Notes: generated by a model not told the origin, from the letters alone. Shown: positions 26,382-35,432, counted from the first letter of the stretch. The stretch: 64,000 nt of DNA from CBDFKJ01 sp965248805 (GCA_965248805.1 CBDFKJ010000009.1:496001-560000); one strand, 5' to 3'. Numbers and translations are program-made.

Positions 26382-27402
26382 TGACCACCTTGTACTGTGC
26401 TCGGTTCCGGACCTCGCGTAGGTGCTCGACAGCAGCCTTAACCCCGCCTTGTCCGCCGAGGCCCTTGAGCGAGCCTGAGGTCGACCAATCGATGGAGCCG
26501 ACAAAATCGGCTAAGGCAGTGATGAAGGCCCGCTTGTCGCAAGCACGCTCTACGTCACGGCATTCGATGAAGATATCTGCTGCAATCCTCATCAGAGCAT
26601 ACACACCGATGCCTTTGGTCAGCATGTGCCGGCGTGGCTCCGCCCATTCCTTTGGAAGGACGGCCACCACCGCACACCAGAAGTCGAGCACGACCCGTAC
26701 GGCGGAGTCGACTGAGTTTGTCGTGAGGATATTAGTTGCCTTCAAGAAGTTGCTGACCGCCTTCTGCATCATGCGAAGCGACGTGATCCGCATCAGGCCG
26801 GACGTGGTCTTGCCGCCGAGGTTCAAACGACGGAGCCAGGGAGACCCTTCGATGCTGTTGAGCTGGAGCGCAATGAAAAGCTCAGGACGCTCCTGCGCCA
26901 AAGACTCAGCGAGCTGTGCCTCATGGTAATCGAGCAAGCTGGTGCTCAAGCCCTTGGCCTTGCTGTTGATGACGCTGAACACCTCCATCTCCTCCCGTTC
27001 GGAGAGGCCGATGAAACACATGAACGGCAACGGGATCGGCAGGTCGCACAAATGGCCGAGCCGATGCTGGCAATCAACCTGGGCCATGATCTTTCCGGCG
27101 TCGGCCGCGATCTCTAGCCGAACTTTACCCTCTCCCACCTCGGCAATGCGCCAGGCCCCTTCCGCGGGCGGTCGCAGGTTCAGTGTCAGCGGTATCGTTG
27201 AGCTGTCAGGCTCCTTGATGTAGCGTCGGAAGTCTTGGCTGTGGCGCGCATTGAACGGACGTTGATAGCCGCGGCCGCAGTCCTCGTCGAGGATGTCGGG
27301 AAAGCTCAGCTTGTACAGCAAGTCCGCGGGAGCAAATCCAAGCAGAACCGGCCGATGCGCTGATCGGCCCGGCAGACAGTCGATCAACACAGGGGACAAC
27401 AC
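26374..27402 (-). CDS. DGQHR-domain (DndB-like) protein
   Basis: A 342-residue protein. GYQRPFNARHSQDFRRYI near residue 46 and VDCQHRLGHL at 109-118 (a DCQHR variant of DGQHR) match the DGQHR superfamily, which includes DndB, the regulator of DNA phosphorothioation clusters. A helical C-terminal half follows. About 100 bases separate it from the upstream ParB-like gene, with an inverted repeat in the gap. It overlaps the radical SAM gene. Regulator or DNA-site recognition is the likely role. Confidence 0.75.
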   Translation of the reverse strand: MLSPVLIDCLPGRSAHRPVLLGFAPADLLYKLSFPDILDEDCGRGYQRPFNARHSQDFRRYIKEPDSSTIPLTLNLRPPAEGAWRIAEVGEGKVRLEIAADAGKIMAQVDCQHRLGHLCDLPIPLPFMCFIGLSEREEMEVFSVINSKAKGLSTSLLDYHEAQLAESLAQERPELFIALQLNSIEGSPWLRRLNLGGKTTSGLMRITSLRMMQKAVSNFLKATNILTTNSVDSAVRVVLDFWCAVVAVLPKEWAEPRRHMLTKGIGVYALMRIAADIFIECRDVERACDKRAFITALADFVGSIDWSTSGSLKGLGGQGGVKAAVEHLREVRNRAQYKVVNG

Positions 27403-27418
27403 AATGCAAACACGAAAT

Positions 27419-27435
27419 TGCAGTTTGAGACTGCA
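27419..27435. promoter_or_regulatory. Inverted repeat TGCAGT-N5-ACTGCA between operon genes
   Basis: A perfect six-base inverted repeat with a five-base spacer, 17 bases upstream of the DGQHR gene start, in the only sizeable gap of the operon. It could be an operator for an internal promoter or a weak hairpin. No run of T follows on the transcribed strand, so it is not a good terminator. Confidence 0.35.
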
Positions 27436-27504
27436 TTTTGGAAGGCGCAGCGCTGCAAGTCAAGGCTAATTTCTACCGGTTACAGCCGTGTCAACGCCCC
27501 AGAT

Positions 27505-28515
27505 TCAATCTTTGGGTTTCAGCTTGCCTCGCACCGACTTGACCCGCGCCGCAAGCTTGTCGAGCTCAAATTCGATTTTGTCGCGCGTCTGGCCTTGAGC
27601 ACGGCCGAGGGCCGCTACCACCTCAGGCCTCGCAAGCCACTGCCGAAAACCAGCGAGCTTCTTATAGGGTGCGCTGTCGGCGCCCGCCTCCACAGCCTGT
27701 TCGTGCGCGTCCTCGAAGTCACAGGCCTCGTTCGCGAACTTCTTTAGCGTCTTGGGCGCGGAGCAAATCACGGGTAGACGGTCTCGGACGTCGACAGCAC
27801 GGGCGATCTCTCCCGACTTGATCTTCCCCACGACCAAAACGTCGAAGCCGGACCGACTAAGCCGGGCTTTCCGGATCGTCGAAGACTTCAGATACTCGTC
27901 GTAGTAGCTCCAACGGGTCGTATCGACCTCGCCGTGATCGAGCATAAACTGGTAAGCGGCGATCAGGTGCTCCACCTTGCGTTTCGATAAGCCTATCTCC
28001 TGGGCAAGTTGAGCGGAGTCGATGTTGTGAGCCATCGAGCGACGATAAAGGAAACCGGCTTGCTCAAAGGGCGCCCAGTCCTTCTTTCCCCTAATATGGT
28101 ATTGACCAAGTAAAGCGAAAATCAGCCCTTCGTCGATATCTTCGGGCAAGAGTCGGCATTTCATCCGGGCCCACTTTAGAGGATCGATCTTGGCCAGCGC
28201 ACGGTAAGCGGCAAGTCGGCTGTTGCCTTCCAAGACTTCTAGTCGGCCAGCGCGGACAACCACTGGATCCGTGAGACCGCCATCGCGCTTGATGTCCTGG
28301 ATGAGCGCCTTGACGTGATCCATCTCAAGCAACTTGTCCTCGATATCCGCTTGGCTGGGCTCCTCTCCGTCAGAGCGAAGGATGGAATAAATCCGAGGGT
28401 TGTCGACGAAAAAGCGAAGGTCGACCTGGGGTAGCGTAGCGGTTTGAACCGGAATCTCGGCCCCTCGAATGTGCAAGGTCTCTCCGGCCGTGGTGATTGC
28501 GCGCGCGGCAGTCAT
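27505..28515 (-). CDS. ParB-like domain protein 1
   Basis: A 336-residue protein. The ParB/sulfiredoxin-like N-terminal domain shows VDNPRIYSIL, IKRDGGLTDPVVV and LEVLEGNSRLAAYRAL (the EGNSR element near residue 97 replaces the usual G-E-R-R). IGLSKRKVEHLIAAYQFML around 170 looks like the KorB-type helix-turn-helix. It is paralogous to ParB-like protein 2 of the same operon. Its start overlaps the helicase stop by four bases. ParB-fold proteins bind CTP or DNA; the exact activity here is unknown. Confidence 0.8.
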   Translation of the reverse strand: MTAARAITTAGETLHIRGAEIPVQTATLPQVDLRFFVDNPRIYSILRSDGEEPSQADIEDKLLEMDHVKALIQDIKRDGGLTDPVVVRAGRLEVLEGNSRLAAYRALAKIDPLKWARMKCRLLPEDIDEGLIFALLGQYHIRGKKDWAPFEQAGFLYRRSMAHNIDSAQLAQEIGLSKRKVEHLIAAYQFMLDHGEVDTTRWSYYDEYLKSSTIRKARLSRSGFDVLVVGKIKSGEIARAVDVRDRLPVICSAPKTLKKFANEACDFEDAHEQAVEAGADSAPYKKLAGFRQWLARPEVVAALGRAQGQTRDKIEFELDKLAARVKSVRGKLKPKD

Positions 28516-29993
28516 AGCTCCTCCGATTCGTCTAAACGCAGTACATCGCGCACCATCTGCCCGAACGCATAGTCGGCGCGGGCGTCGTACTCGTCACGGC
28601 TGATGTCACCCTGTCCGAGCTGAGCGGCCAAGTGCTTTGCCGCAAGCAACGCGTCTACCCAGGTGTCCACCGTACCGGTCGCAACCAGGTTCGTGACAAA
28701 GCAAGGCTTCTCTTGGGAAATTCGGTGGATACGGTCTTGCGCCTGCAAATAATCGTCAAGACTGAAGCTTCGGTCAAAAAACACAGCGTGATTGGCGACC
28801 GTCAGCGTCAGGCCCTCCTTTGCGGCTCCAGGCGTGGCCACAAGCACGCGACATTCCGGGGCGGTTTTGAAGGTGCCAAGCGCTTCCTCGCGCTTGGCCA
28901 TGCTGAGGCCACCATGCACCACGCAGGCACCAAACTCGTCCAGGTGAAGGCCGAGAAGGTCCGCGTTCTCAGTGAACGATGTCCAGACTACGATCTTTTC
29001 TCCTGCATTCACTGCCTCATGGACAAGTTCGTCTAGCGCCAGGAACTTGCCGGGAGGCGCCCGGTAGGACTGGTCGATGATCGCCGGGTTTGACGCGACT
29101 TGGACAAGGCGCAGCAGCCGCTTCAGCAGCCCCTCTGCGTCGTCCAAGGTGGGACGGCCCTCCCGGACTACGACCGCCGCCAGTTCGTCGCGAAACTGGT
29201 CGTAAATTTCCGCTTGCCGCGGCTCGAGCAAGCATTCCATGTTCCGGATCGTCTTGTCAGGCAACTTCAGGCTTGTCGTCTTCTTGGTCTCGCGGACCGA
29301 GAAATGCCGAATCTTCTCGAAGAGCTGCTCCAGCGCACTGGCAAACGCCGTCGCCCGATCCTTGTTGCGCCCGAGATCGTTCGTCAGATCGAGCGTACGC
29401 TTGAAGGCGGCGAAATCGTGGCCCAGCGCTTCGCCGCCATCCAAAAACCGCACTTGCGACCACAGATCGTATGGGCGGTTGGCGACCGGCGTACCGGTCA
29501 TGATCACGCGCCGCACGAAGCCATCGGCGAGAGTATGCAGGGCTTCGCTGACCTCTGTGTCTGGGTTCTTGATCTTGTGCGCCTCGTCGAGGAGCGCGCC
29601 GACTCGGCGGGTTCGAAGAAATAGGTCCAGGCGCTTACGCTCTGACAGGACCACCTCGTAGTGAATCAGGTACAGGCGTGCTGGACTGTTGAAGGCGAAG
29701 AAGTTGGCGTTGCGGTCCTGTCCTAGGACACGCGGGGGTACGTGGCTGTGGCTCGCCACCTCCGACCGCCAGTTCTCAATTAGCCCTTTCTTGGCGATAA
29801 TGAGGACGGAGTCCACGACATCGCGTGCCAACCAGGACAATGCCAAGTCCAGACCGATTTTGGTTTTTCCGAGGCCCTGCTCGTGGAATATCGCCGCGTA
29901 GGGAAGGTCCTTGATTGCTTCAAGCGCGTCCAGCTGATGTGGGAACGCCGAATGCTTGGCTTGAAGATTGGCTGCCTTTTTTACTTTCAGCAT
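28512..29993 (-). CDS. SNF2-family helicase/ATPase
   Basis: A 493-residue superfamily 2 motor. Motif I is EQGLGKTK (residues 38-45), motif II LLDEAHKIKNP (DEAH 136-139), motif III MTGTPVANRP, and the C-terminal lobe has WTSFTENADLL, LVATPGAAKEGLTL and QAQDRIHRISQ (motif VI). It is a minimal SNF2 core without large accessory domains. It starts six bases after the nuclease stop. Such motors translocate on DNA and are common in restriction and modification systems. Confidence 0.9.
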   Translation of the reverse strand: MLKVKKAANLQAKHSAFPHQLDALEAIKDLPYAAIFHEQGLGKTKIGLDLALSWLARDVVDSVLIIAKKGLIENWRSEVASHSHVPPRVLGQDRNANFFAFNSPARLYLIHYEVVLSERKRLDLFLRTRRVGALLDEAHKIKNPDTEVSEALHTLADGFVRRVIMTGTPVANRPYDLWSQVRFLDGGEALGHDFAAFKRTLDLTNDLGRNKDRATAFASALEQLFEKIRHFSVRETKKTTSLKLPDKTIRNMECLLEPRQAEIYDQFRDELAAVVVREGRPTLDDAEGLLKRLLRLVQVASNPAIIDQSYRAPPGKFLALDELVHEAVNAGEKIVVWTSFTENADLLGLHLDEFGACVVHGGLSMAKREEALGTFKTAPECRVLVATPGAAKEGLTLTVANHAVFFDRSFSLDDYLQAQDRIHRISQEKPCFVTNLVATGTVDTWVDALLAAKHLAAQLGQGDISRDEYDARADYAFGQMVRDVLRLDESEEL

Positions 29994-29999
29994 GGCCCT

Positions 30000-30419
30000 T
30001 CAACGCTCAGCCCAACCGACTCCGTCGAGGACGACGGTTCGAGTGGCGGCGCCCGCGAAGGGCGTGTTGATTGCGGCAAGGACCCGCCGGGCGGTTGCGC
30101 CCGCGGCTAGCGGTACGCTCAGAACGAAGACTCCCCGTGGTGTCTTTGATAGATAGCTCAGAAAGGCGGAAATCTGCCGGCGCGAATGGTCGGTTTCGAT
30201 ATCCAGCTGCGTTTTGGCTTCGCCAATGAAGGTCGTCGTGGTCGGGACGTCGGTCGCAAAGACGTCGGGCACGTAGCCCTCGATCTTTGGCGGCCTCTCG
30301 CCCCTCACAGGTCGCACCGCGTCTTCTCGGACTGCGATGTCGGCGAGATCGCCGAACTCGCGCTTCGCGTAGACGATGACCGCCTGGACCAAGGCGGCGT
30401 GGGTTGCCGATTCGGGCAT
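30000..30419 (-). CDS. PD-(D/E)XK nuclease-like protein
   Basis: A 139-residue protein with the core of the restriction-endonuclease fold: GYVPDVFA (Pro51-Asp52), FIGEAKT (Glu67-x-Lys69) and a helix SRRQISAFLSYL with Gln82. It starts three bases after the ParB-like 2 stop and lies just before the helicase. The small size suggests it works as a subunit with the helicase or another partner. The catalytic assignment is by motif only. Confidence 0.7.
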   Translation of the reverse strand: MPESATHAALVQAVIVYAKREFGDLADIAVREDAVRPVRGERPPKIEGYVPDVFATDVPTTTTFIGEAKTQLDIETDHSRRQISAFLSYLSKTPRGVFVLSVPLAAGATARRVLAAINTPFAGAATRTVVLDGVGWAER

Positions 30420-30420
30420 G

Positions 30421-31353
30421 TTAGGACGTCAGGCCCAGGGACTTGGTCAGATTGGCGAGTTCGGTCTGTGCCTCGATAAGCGCCTGCGCCGTGTCGCCGC
30501 CGGGCTCGCTCCCAATGCGCTGGTATTCTACGTAGGGAAGCGACGCGATCCTGTCGACTAGCGCCCGCGCAAGTTGCCCGATTTCAGCCTCTTGGAGTGT
30601 CCGGTTGAGATTCGGTTTCTCCAACACCGCCTCGGCCTTCCGCGCGCCCTGCTTAAGGAAAATTTCGCGAGCCTTCTCGTTACGCAGGATGCGCGTCAGC
30701 ACCCGCACTTTATTGAGGGGGAAGAGCTTGCCGTCATGAATCCACCGCGCAAAGTCGATTTGGTCGAAGCCTGCGGCTGCAATGGCCTGCTTTATCCCTG
30801 GCTTCTGCAACTCAACGAAGCCGCTAAAGCGAGTCGTGTCGAATTCACCGTCGTCGCCGACGACTGGCCGGTAGAATTCCTCCATGTCGGAGTAAGCGTT
30901 GATATTCTCGACCACCTCGGTCTGCCGGCCGCCGCAGTAGTCGACGATTGTCGCAAAGGGCAAATGTTCCTGCGTGCGTAGTTCGTAGAGATACTTAGCT
31001 TTTGAGTACGGGTCCCAGGGTCGCGGCCCGACGAGATGCACCTGGAGACGAATCGCGTGGACGGATGCCTTGTCCATCTCTTCATGAACCATGGCCGGGA
31101 TATGCGTCCAATCGCCCTTGACCTTGGTCTCCTGGAAGTGCTGGTAGAGAGCGACGCGCGTATTTCCCTCAACACAGATCAGTGTGCCGTCCCGGCGTTT
31201 GTTCAGGATCACCGGCTGAATGATGCCGCCGTTAGAGATGATGGACTGCTTGAGCTTCTCGTGCGTCGTGCTGGTCGAGGTGCCGCCGTCGTCATCGTTG
31301 CCTGCACCGAGCGCAAGGAAGATCTGCTCGGGTGTCGGCTCATCGCCGTACAT
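30421..31353 (-). CDS. ParB-like domain protein 2, body (5' end displaced by an IS)
   Basis: A 310-residue reading from MYGDEPTPEQIFLALGAG. ISNGGIIQPVILNKRR and LICVEGNTRVALYQ give the ParB core (EGNTR), matching ParB-like protein 1. The missing N-terminus (VLVDDIELDRSNPRIRKFLE) lies at 34105-34193 beyond an IS5 insertion; joining them at the ATCT duplication gives RKFLEMYGDEP in frame. The ATG at 31353 has a GAGG some nine bases upstream, so a truncated product could still be made. It heads the seven-gene operon. Confidence 0.8.
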   Translation of the reverse strand: MYGDEPTPEQIFLALGAGNDDDGGTSTSTTHEKLKQSIISNGGIIQPVILNKRRDGTLICVEGNTRVALYQHFQETKVKGDWTHIPAMVHEEMDKASVHAIRLQVHLVGPRPWDPYSKAKYLYELRTQEHLPFATIVDYCGGRQTEVVENINAYSDMEEFYRPVVGDDGEFDTTRFSGFVELQKPGIKQAIAAAGFDQIDFARWIHDGKLFPLNKVRVLTRILRNEKAREIFLKQGARKAEAVLEKPNLNRTLQEAEIGQLARALVDRIASLPYVEYQRIGSEPGGDTAQALIEAQTELANLTKSLGLTS

Positions 31354-32221
31354 CTGGACGCCTCTATTTACCTCGCCAATTTTGCCTTGTTGTGATTCTC
31401 TGCGGCGGTTCGATTCGAGGGGGGTATTGATGAGGCAGACTGGCCTGTTCGGCTTACCGGATCATTTGCGCAAGCTTTCGGCGACTGGCGATCCGTTGGA
31501 GGTGCTGGCGAAGGTTGTCGATTTCGAGATTTTCCGCGCACCGCTTGAGGCGGCGCTGGGCTATTCGGACGGATCGAAAGGCGGCCGCCCGGCCTACGAT
31601 GCGGTGGCGATGTTCAAGGTTCTGGTCCTGGCCGCGCGGCACACGGTGAGCGACGAGCGGATGGAGTTTCTGATCCGCGACCGCTTGAGTTGGCTTCGCT
31701 TCCTGGGCTTCGATCTCGGAGCGCCGACGCCGGACCGGAACACCATCTGGACCTTTCGCGAGCGTCTGGTCCGGGCCGGGGCGATGGATGAGCTGTTTGC
31801 CGCCTTCGATGGCGAGCTGCGCCGGTGCGGCTATCTGGCGATGGGCGGGCAGATCGTCGATGCGACCCTGGTATCGGCGCCCAAGCAGCGCCACCGCGAT
31901 GACGAGAAGCGGGCGATCAAGGCGGGCAAGAGCGCGTCCGAGATCTGGCCCGATCAGCCGGCCAAGGCGGCGCAGAAGGACACAGACGCGCGGTGGACGG
32001 TGAAGACCGGAAGGCGCAAGAACCCCGCCGGGGCGCAACGGCGCGTGCCCGACATCGCGATCCCGGTGTTCGGCTACAAGAATCATGTCGTCATCGATCG
32101 GGCCTACGGCTTCATCCGCGGCTCGGCGGTGACCGATGCCGCCCGCCATGACGGCAAGATGTTGCGTCATCTCGTCACCGGCGACAATCTGGCCGCCGGC
32201 GTGTGGGCTGACAGCGCCTAT

Positions 32222-33675
32222 CAGCCCGTTGACGAAGTCCGGCGTGTCTGATTCTGTCTGAACATAGAGATTTAGACGGGCGTCGTGCGATGGCATTGAG
32301 ACGACAGAGCGAGGTTCAGGGTGACCTCGTGGTGACATGGGCGGAGATGCCGCGTTCGCCTGGACACGCGTTTTTCGACCGGCTGCATGAGTTGCTGACC
32401 GAGTCTGGCTTTGACGGCTTCGTGGAGGCGACGTGCAAGCCATACTACGCACCTCGGATGGGGGCTCCTTCGCTGCCGCCGGGGCGTTATTTCCGGATGC
32501 ACATGATCGGCTATTTCGAGGGCATCGGCAGCGAGCGCGGCATCGCTTGGCGCTGTTCGGATTCGCTGTCGCTTCGCGCGTTTCTGCGGTTGGCGAACCG
32601 GGACAAGGTTCCCGATCATTCCTGGTTGTCGAAGACGCGCGGCCGGCTGCCGCACGAGGTCCATGAAAAGGTTTTCGACTGGGTTCTGGCTCTCGTCGCC
32701 GCGCGCGGTCTGGTGAAGGGCGAGCGGATCGGCGTCGACGGCTCGACGATGGAAGCCAACGCCGCCCTGCGAGCCATCGTGCGGCGCGATAGCGGCGAGA
32801 CCTATCGCGAGATGCTGACGCAAATGGCGAAGGAGAGTGGCGTCGAAACGCCGACGATCGACGACCTCGTCCGGCTCGATCGCCGGCGGAAGGGCAAGAA
32901 GCTTTCGAACAAGGATTGGACGAGCCCGACCGATCCTGATGCGAAGATCGCGCGGATGAAGGACGGCACCACGCATCTGGCCTACAAGCCCGAGCACGCG
33001 GTCGATCTCGACACCGGCGTCATCGTTGCGGCGCCGATCTATCCAGCCGATGAAGGCGACACGACGACTTTGCCTGGGACGCTGGAGGCGGCCGCGCGCA
33101 ACCTCGCCGAGGTCGGCCTGGCTCCAACACGGGCAGAGCCCTGCAGTCTCGTTGGCGACAAGGGCTATCATTCACGCGAGGGGCTGAAAGACCTCGACGG
33201 CGGCGTCTGGAAAACGCGGATCTCCGAGCCGGAGCCCGCCAACGGCTATCTGCGCTGGCATGGCGACCAGGCGGCACGTCAGGCTGTCTACGCCAACCGG
33301 GCGCGATTGAAGTCCGGCGTCGCGCGGAACGCCATGCGCAGGCGCGGTGAGATGGTCGAGCGCAGCTTCGCCCATGTCCTCGACCGTGGCGGCATGCGCC
33401 GCGCGTTGCTGCGGGCGCGCGAGAACGTCCACAAACGCTACCTGATCCATGTCGCCGGGTTCAATCTCGGCATTCTGATGCGCGCGCTGTTCGGATCAGG
33501 CACGCCGAGGGAGGCTGCGAGTGCAAAGAGCACCCTTTTGTTCGTTATTCAGTTCGATGCTGCCCTGGCGATCGCCATCGTGGCGAACATCGAAGGCAAA
33601 CCAGCCATGCTCGTTATCATCATCATCGTCGCCCCCAAAACCGATTGATCAAAGCGCGACTTCATCACCGGGCTG
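32222..33675 (+). mobile_element. Nested IS (IS1182/IS5-like) with 4-bp target duplication
   Basis: Ends are CAGCCCGTTGACGAAGTCC on the left and the reverse of CAGCCCGGTGATGAAGTCG on the right. CTAT flanks both sides (32218-32221 and 33676-33679). Length 1454 bp. Its right 63 bases occur as a relic at 19106-19168, so the family has been active here more than once. Confidence 0.85.
32290..33648 (+). CDS. Transposase of the nested IS
   Basis: A 452-residue DDE transposase of the IS1182/IS5 type: RYFRMHMIGYFEGIGSERGI, RIGVDGSTMEANAALRAIVR with the first Asp, LVGDKGYHSREGL with the second, and GEMVERSFAHVLDRGGMRR with the Glu. The C-terminus is intact and lies 27 bases inside the right end. Together with the clean target duplication this suggests a recent, potentially active insertion. 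Confidence 0.88.
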   Translation: MALRRQSEVQGDLVVTWAEMPRSPGHAFFDRLHELLTESGFDGFVEATCKPYYAPRMGAPSLPPGRYFRMHMIGYFEGIGSERGIAWRCSDSLSLRAFLRLANRDKVPDHSWLSKTRGRLPHEVHEKVFDWVLALVAARGLVKGERIGVDGSTMEANAALRAIVRRDSGETYREMLTQMAKESGVETPTIDDLVRLDRRRKGKKLSNKDWTSPTDPDAKIARMKDGTTHLAYKPEHAVDLDTGVIVAAPIYPADEGDTTTLPGTLEAAARNLAEVGLAPTRAEPCSLVGDKGYHSREGLKDLDGGVWKTRISEPEPANGYLRWHGDQAARQAVYANRARLKSGVARNAMRRRGEMVERSFAHVLDRGGMRRALLRARENVHKRYLIHVAGFNLGILMRALFGSGTPREAASAKSTLLFVIQFDAALAIAIVANIEGKPAMLVIIIIVAPKTD

Positions 33676-34104
33676 CTATCGCTCGAAGGCGAACGAGGCG
33701 TGGCTGGCGGGCAAGGGTCGGATCTCCCACATCCACCGCAAGAAGCCGCCGGGCCGGGCCATGCCCAAGGCGACCGCCCGGGCCAATGCCCGCAAGTCAG
33801 CGGTCCGTGCACGCGTCGAGCATGTCTTCGCCCAGCAGAAGGATCGCATGAGCCTGTTCGTCCGGACCATCGGGCTCAAGCGGGCCGAGACCAAGATAGG
33901 CCTCGCCAACCTCGCCTATAATTTCCAGCGTCTGATCTTCCATGAGCGCAGGGCCGCCATGGCATGAGTCCGCCCGTATGACCAAAAAACACCCCGCTGA
34001 GAACGAAACCGCGGACGAATAACGCCGTCAAATCCACCCGCCGCACGGATCGGCCAACAGGACACCCTTATCCGCGCCAAATCGGCCGGTTGTTATAGGT
34101 CTCC

Positions 34105-34193
34105 ATCTCAAGGAATTTTCGGATCCGTGGGTTCGACCGATCGAGTTCGATATCATCGACCAGCACGGAAGTATGAGCACCAACGCTAACCAC
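34105..34193 (-). pseudogene. N-terminal fragment of ParB-like protein 2
   Basis: From a GTG at 34193, six bases after GGAGGA, the minus strand reads MVSVGAHTSVLVDDIELDRS NPRIRKFLE and then enters the IS5 end. NPRI matches the DNPRI of ParB-like protein 1. The joint with 31353 restores one frame. Upstream, 34200-34400 holds no recognisable gene, so the operon promoter is probably just beyond 34200. Confidence 0.8.
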
Positions 34194-34406
34194 AACTGTT
34201 CCTCCAAAAGCCTTCGATACCCTGATGTTTCTTTCGAATATGCAGCATAAAGGATTATGGGGTCGGCGGCGAGATGGGCGCAGCGGGTCGGGGCTTGCAC
34301 CTCTTGCACCTGCGCGTGGCCGAGCCGTTTGCCGATCAGACCGCGGCGCGCACGGCCTCCCGGACACGCGCACGATTTCGCTCCCTCATGATTCCATAGT
34401 GATTCC

Positions 34407-34769
34407 ATGGGTCGGTTTTGGGATGTTCGCCGTGAGGCCGCCGAGACCATCAAGCTGCGGTACGATCTCAAGGCGGCCTTTGATTGCGTGATCGCCGAGA
34501 AGCTGCTGCACTTCGCCCAAACGGCCGCCCGGCACCCTGAATTCGCCCGCGAACTGCCCCGGTTTGTGTCCCGGGTGCGGCAGATATTCACGGCGCAAGA
34601 GCTACTGGCACACCTCGCGCGCATCGAACGCGAACGCCATGAGTCCGCCTTGGCCGTCATTGAAGACGACGACCTGGATTTCGAAGCCCCGGCCGCCACC
34701 GCGGAGCGGGCGCGGCGGTTCAATGTCATCAAGGAATTGTTGACCGCCATCGCGCTCGGCACGTCGTGA
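34407..34769 (+). CDS. Hypothetical protein, helical
   Basis: A 120-residue, largely helical and charged protein (MGRFWDVRREAAETIKLRYD to FNVIKELLTAIALGTS). Codon use is like the surroundings and the frame is clean. I do not recognise a family or motif. It lies between the start of the leftward operon and a deleted IS6, transcribed away from the operon. It may belong to a former mobile element. Confidence 0.45.
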   Translation: MGRFWDVRREAAETIKLRYDLKAAFDCVIAEKLLHFAQTAARHPEFARELPRFVSRVRQIFTAQELLAHLARIERERHESALAVIEDDDLDFEAPAATAERARRFNVIKELLTAIALGTS

Positions 34770-34808
34770 CCGGCGTAGTCAAGCCGCAACCGGAATCGTC
34801 AACCCAGG

Positions 34809-35432
34809 GGCGGTGTCAGACAAATGGAATGATGTGCAGATGTGGGGTCCATAGTTTTGCCGGATGCGAGATCCCTTCCACCACTTCAATAGTTCGCCCG
34901 AGGTCATCGGCCTCGCGGTGATGATGTATGTCCGCTACCCGTTGTTGTTGAGACAGGTCGCAGATCTGCTATTCGAGCGCGGCATCGACATCTGCCATGA
35001 GACCGCGCGGTACTGGTGTAACCGCTTTGGTCCGCTGTTTGCCGGCGCGATCAGGCGGCGGCGGGTAGGCCGGCGCAACTGGTCGAACTGGCATCTTGAT
35101 GAGGTGTTTGTCCGCATCAACGGCGCGACACATTACCTGTGGCGGGCGGTCGATCATGAAGGGGAGGTGCTCGAGGTTTTTGCGACGAAACGGCGGGATC
35201 GCAGGGCTGCGCTTAAGTTTCTGAAGCCCGCGATGAAACGTTATGGCCGTCCGGATTCCATCGTCACGGACAGGCTTCGGTCATACCGTGCTGCGATGCA
35301 TGCGATCGGTGATGCGGCCGCCCAGACCTGCGGTCGTTGGCTCAACAACCGGGCGGAAAGCTCGCACCCTCGTGGCCTGAGGGTCCTCAATCATAGGTTC
35401 TATAGGCCCGACCCAGTTAGTCTGACAATGCC
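34809..35432 (+). mobile_element. IS6-family element with internal deletion
   Basis: Left end GGCGGTGTCAGACAAATGG and right end (reverse) GGCATTGTCAGACTAACTGG are recognisable inverted repeats. The 624-bp length is short for the family, and the transposase is cut after NNRAESSH. No target duplication was identified. Confidence 0.65.
34864..35360 (+). pseudogene. IS6 transposase, C-terminally truncated
   Basis: Reads MRDPFHHFNSSPEVIGLAVM, FERGIDICHETARYWCNRFG, then WHLDEVFVRINGATHYLWRAVDHEG (first catalytic Asp), SIVTDRLRSYRAAM (second Asp) and NNRAESSH with the Glu. Beyond SSH the sequence is unrelated and continues open to 35622. The usual C-terminal basic helix (FRRRERAM type) is gone, so activity is unlikely. 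Confidence 0.8.

Larger units (their letters stand above)
31430..33967 (+). pseudogene. IS5-family transposase, interrupted
   Basis: The N-terminal two-thirds (MRQTGLFGLPDHLRKLSATG, RPAYDAVAMFKVLVLAARHT, GQIVDATLVSAPKQRH) run to WADSAY at 32221. The rest, RSKANEAWLAGKGRISHIHR to AYNFQRLIFHERRAAMA, resumes at 33680. Removing the nested IS and one CTAT restores the frame. As it stands the protein is truncated, so the outer element cannot move by itself. Confidence 0.85.
31356..34104 (+). mobile_element. IS5-family element carrying a nested IS
   Basis: Terminal inverted repeats are imperfect but clear: left GGACGCCTCTATTTACC, right (reverse) GGAGACCTATAACAACC. It is flanked by ATCT at 31352-31355 and 34105-34108. 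Without the 1454-bp nested element and its duplication it is 1291 bp, normal for the family. It lies inside the ParB-like 2 gene and separates the operon from its promoter. Confidence 0.85.

Noticed and set aside
23173..34193. Assignment of the operon to Dnd, Dpd or BREX
   Set aside because: DndC/DndD-type proteins, a DpdA transglycosylase, PglX methyltransferase and PglZ are all absent; only single domains (DGQHR, SNF2) are shared.
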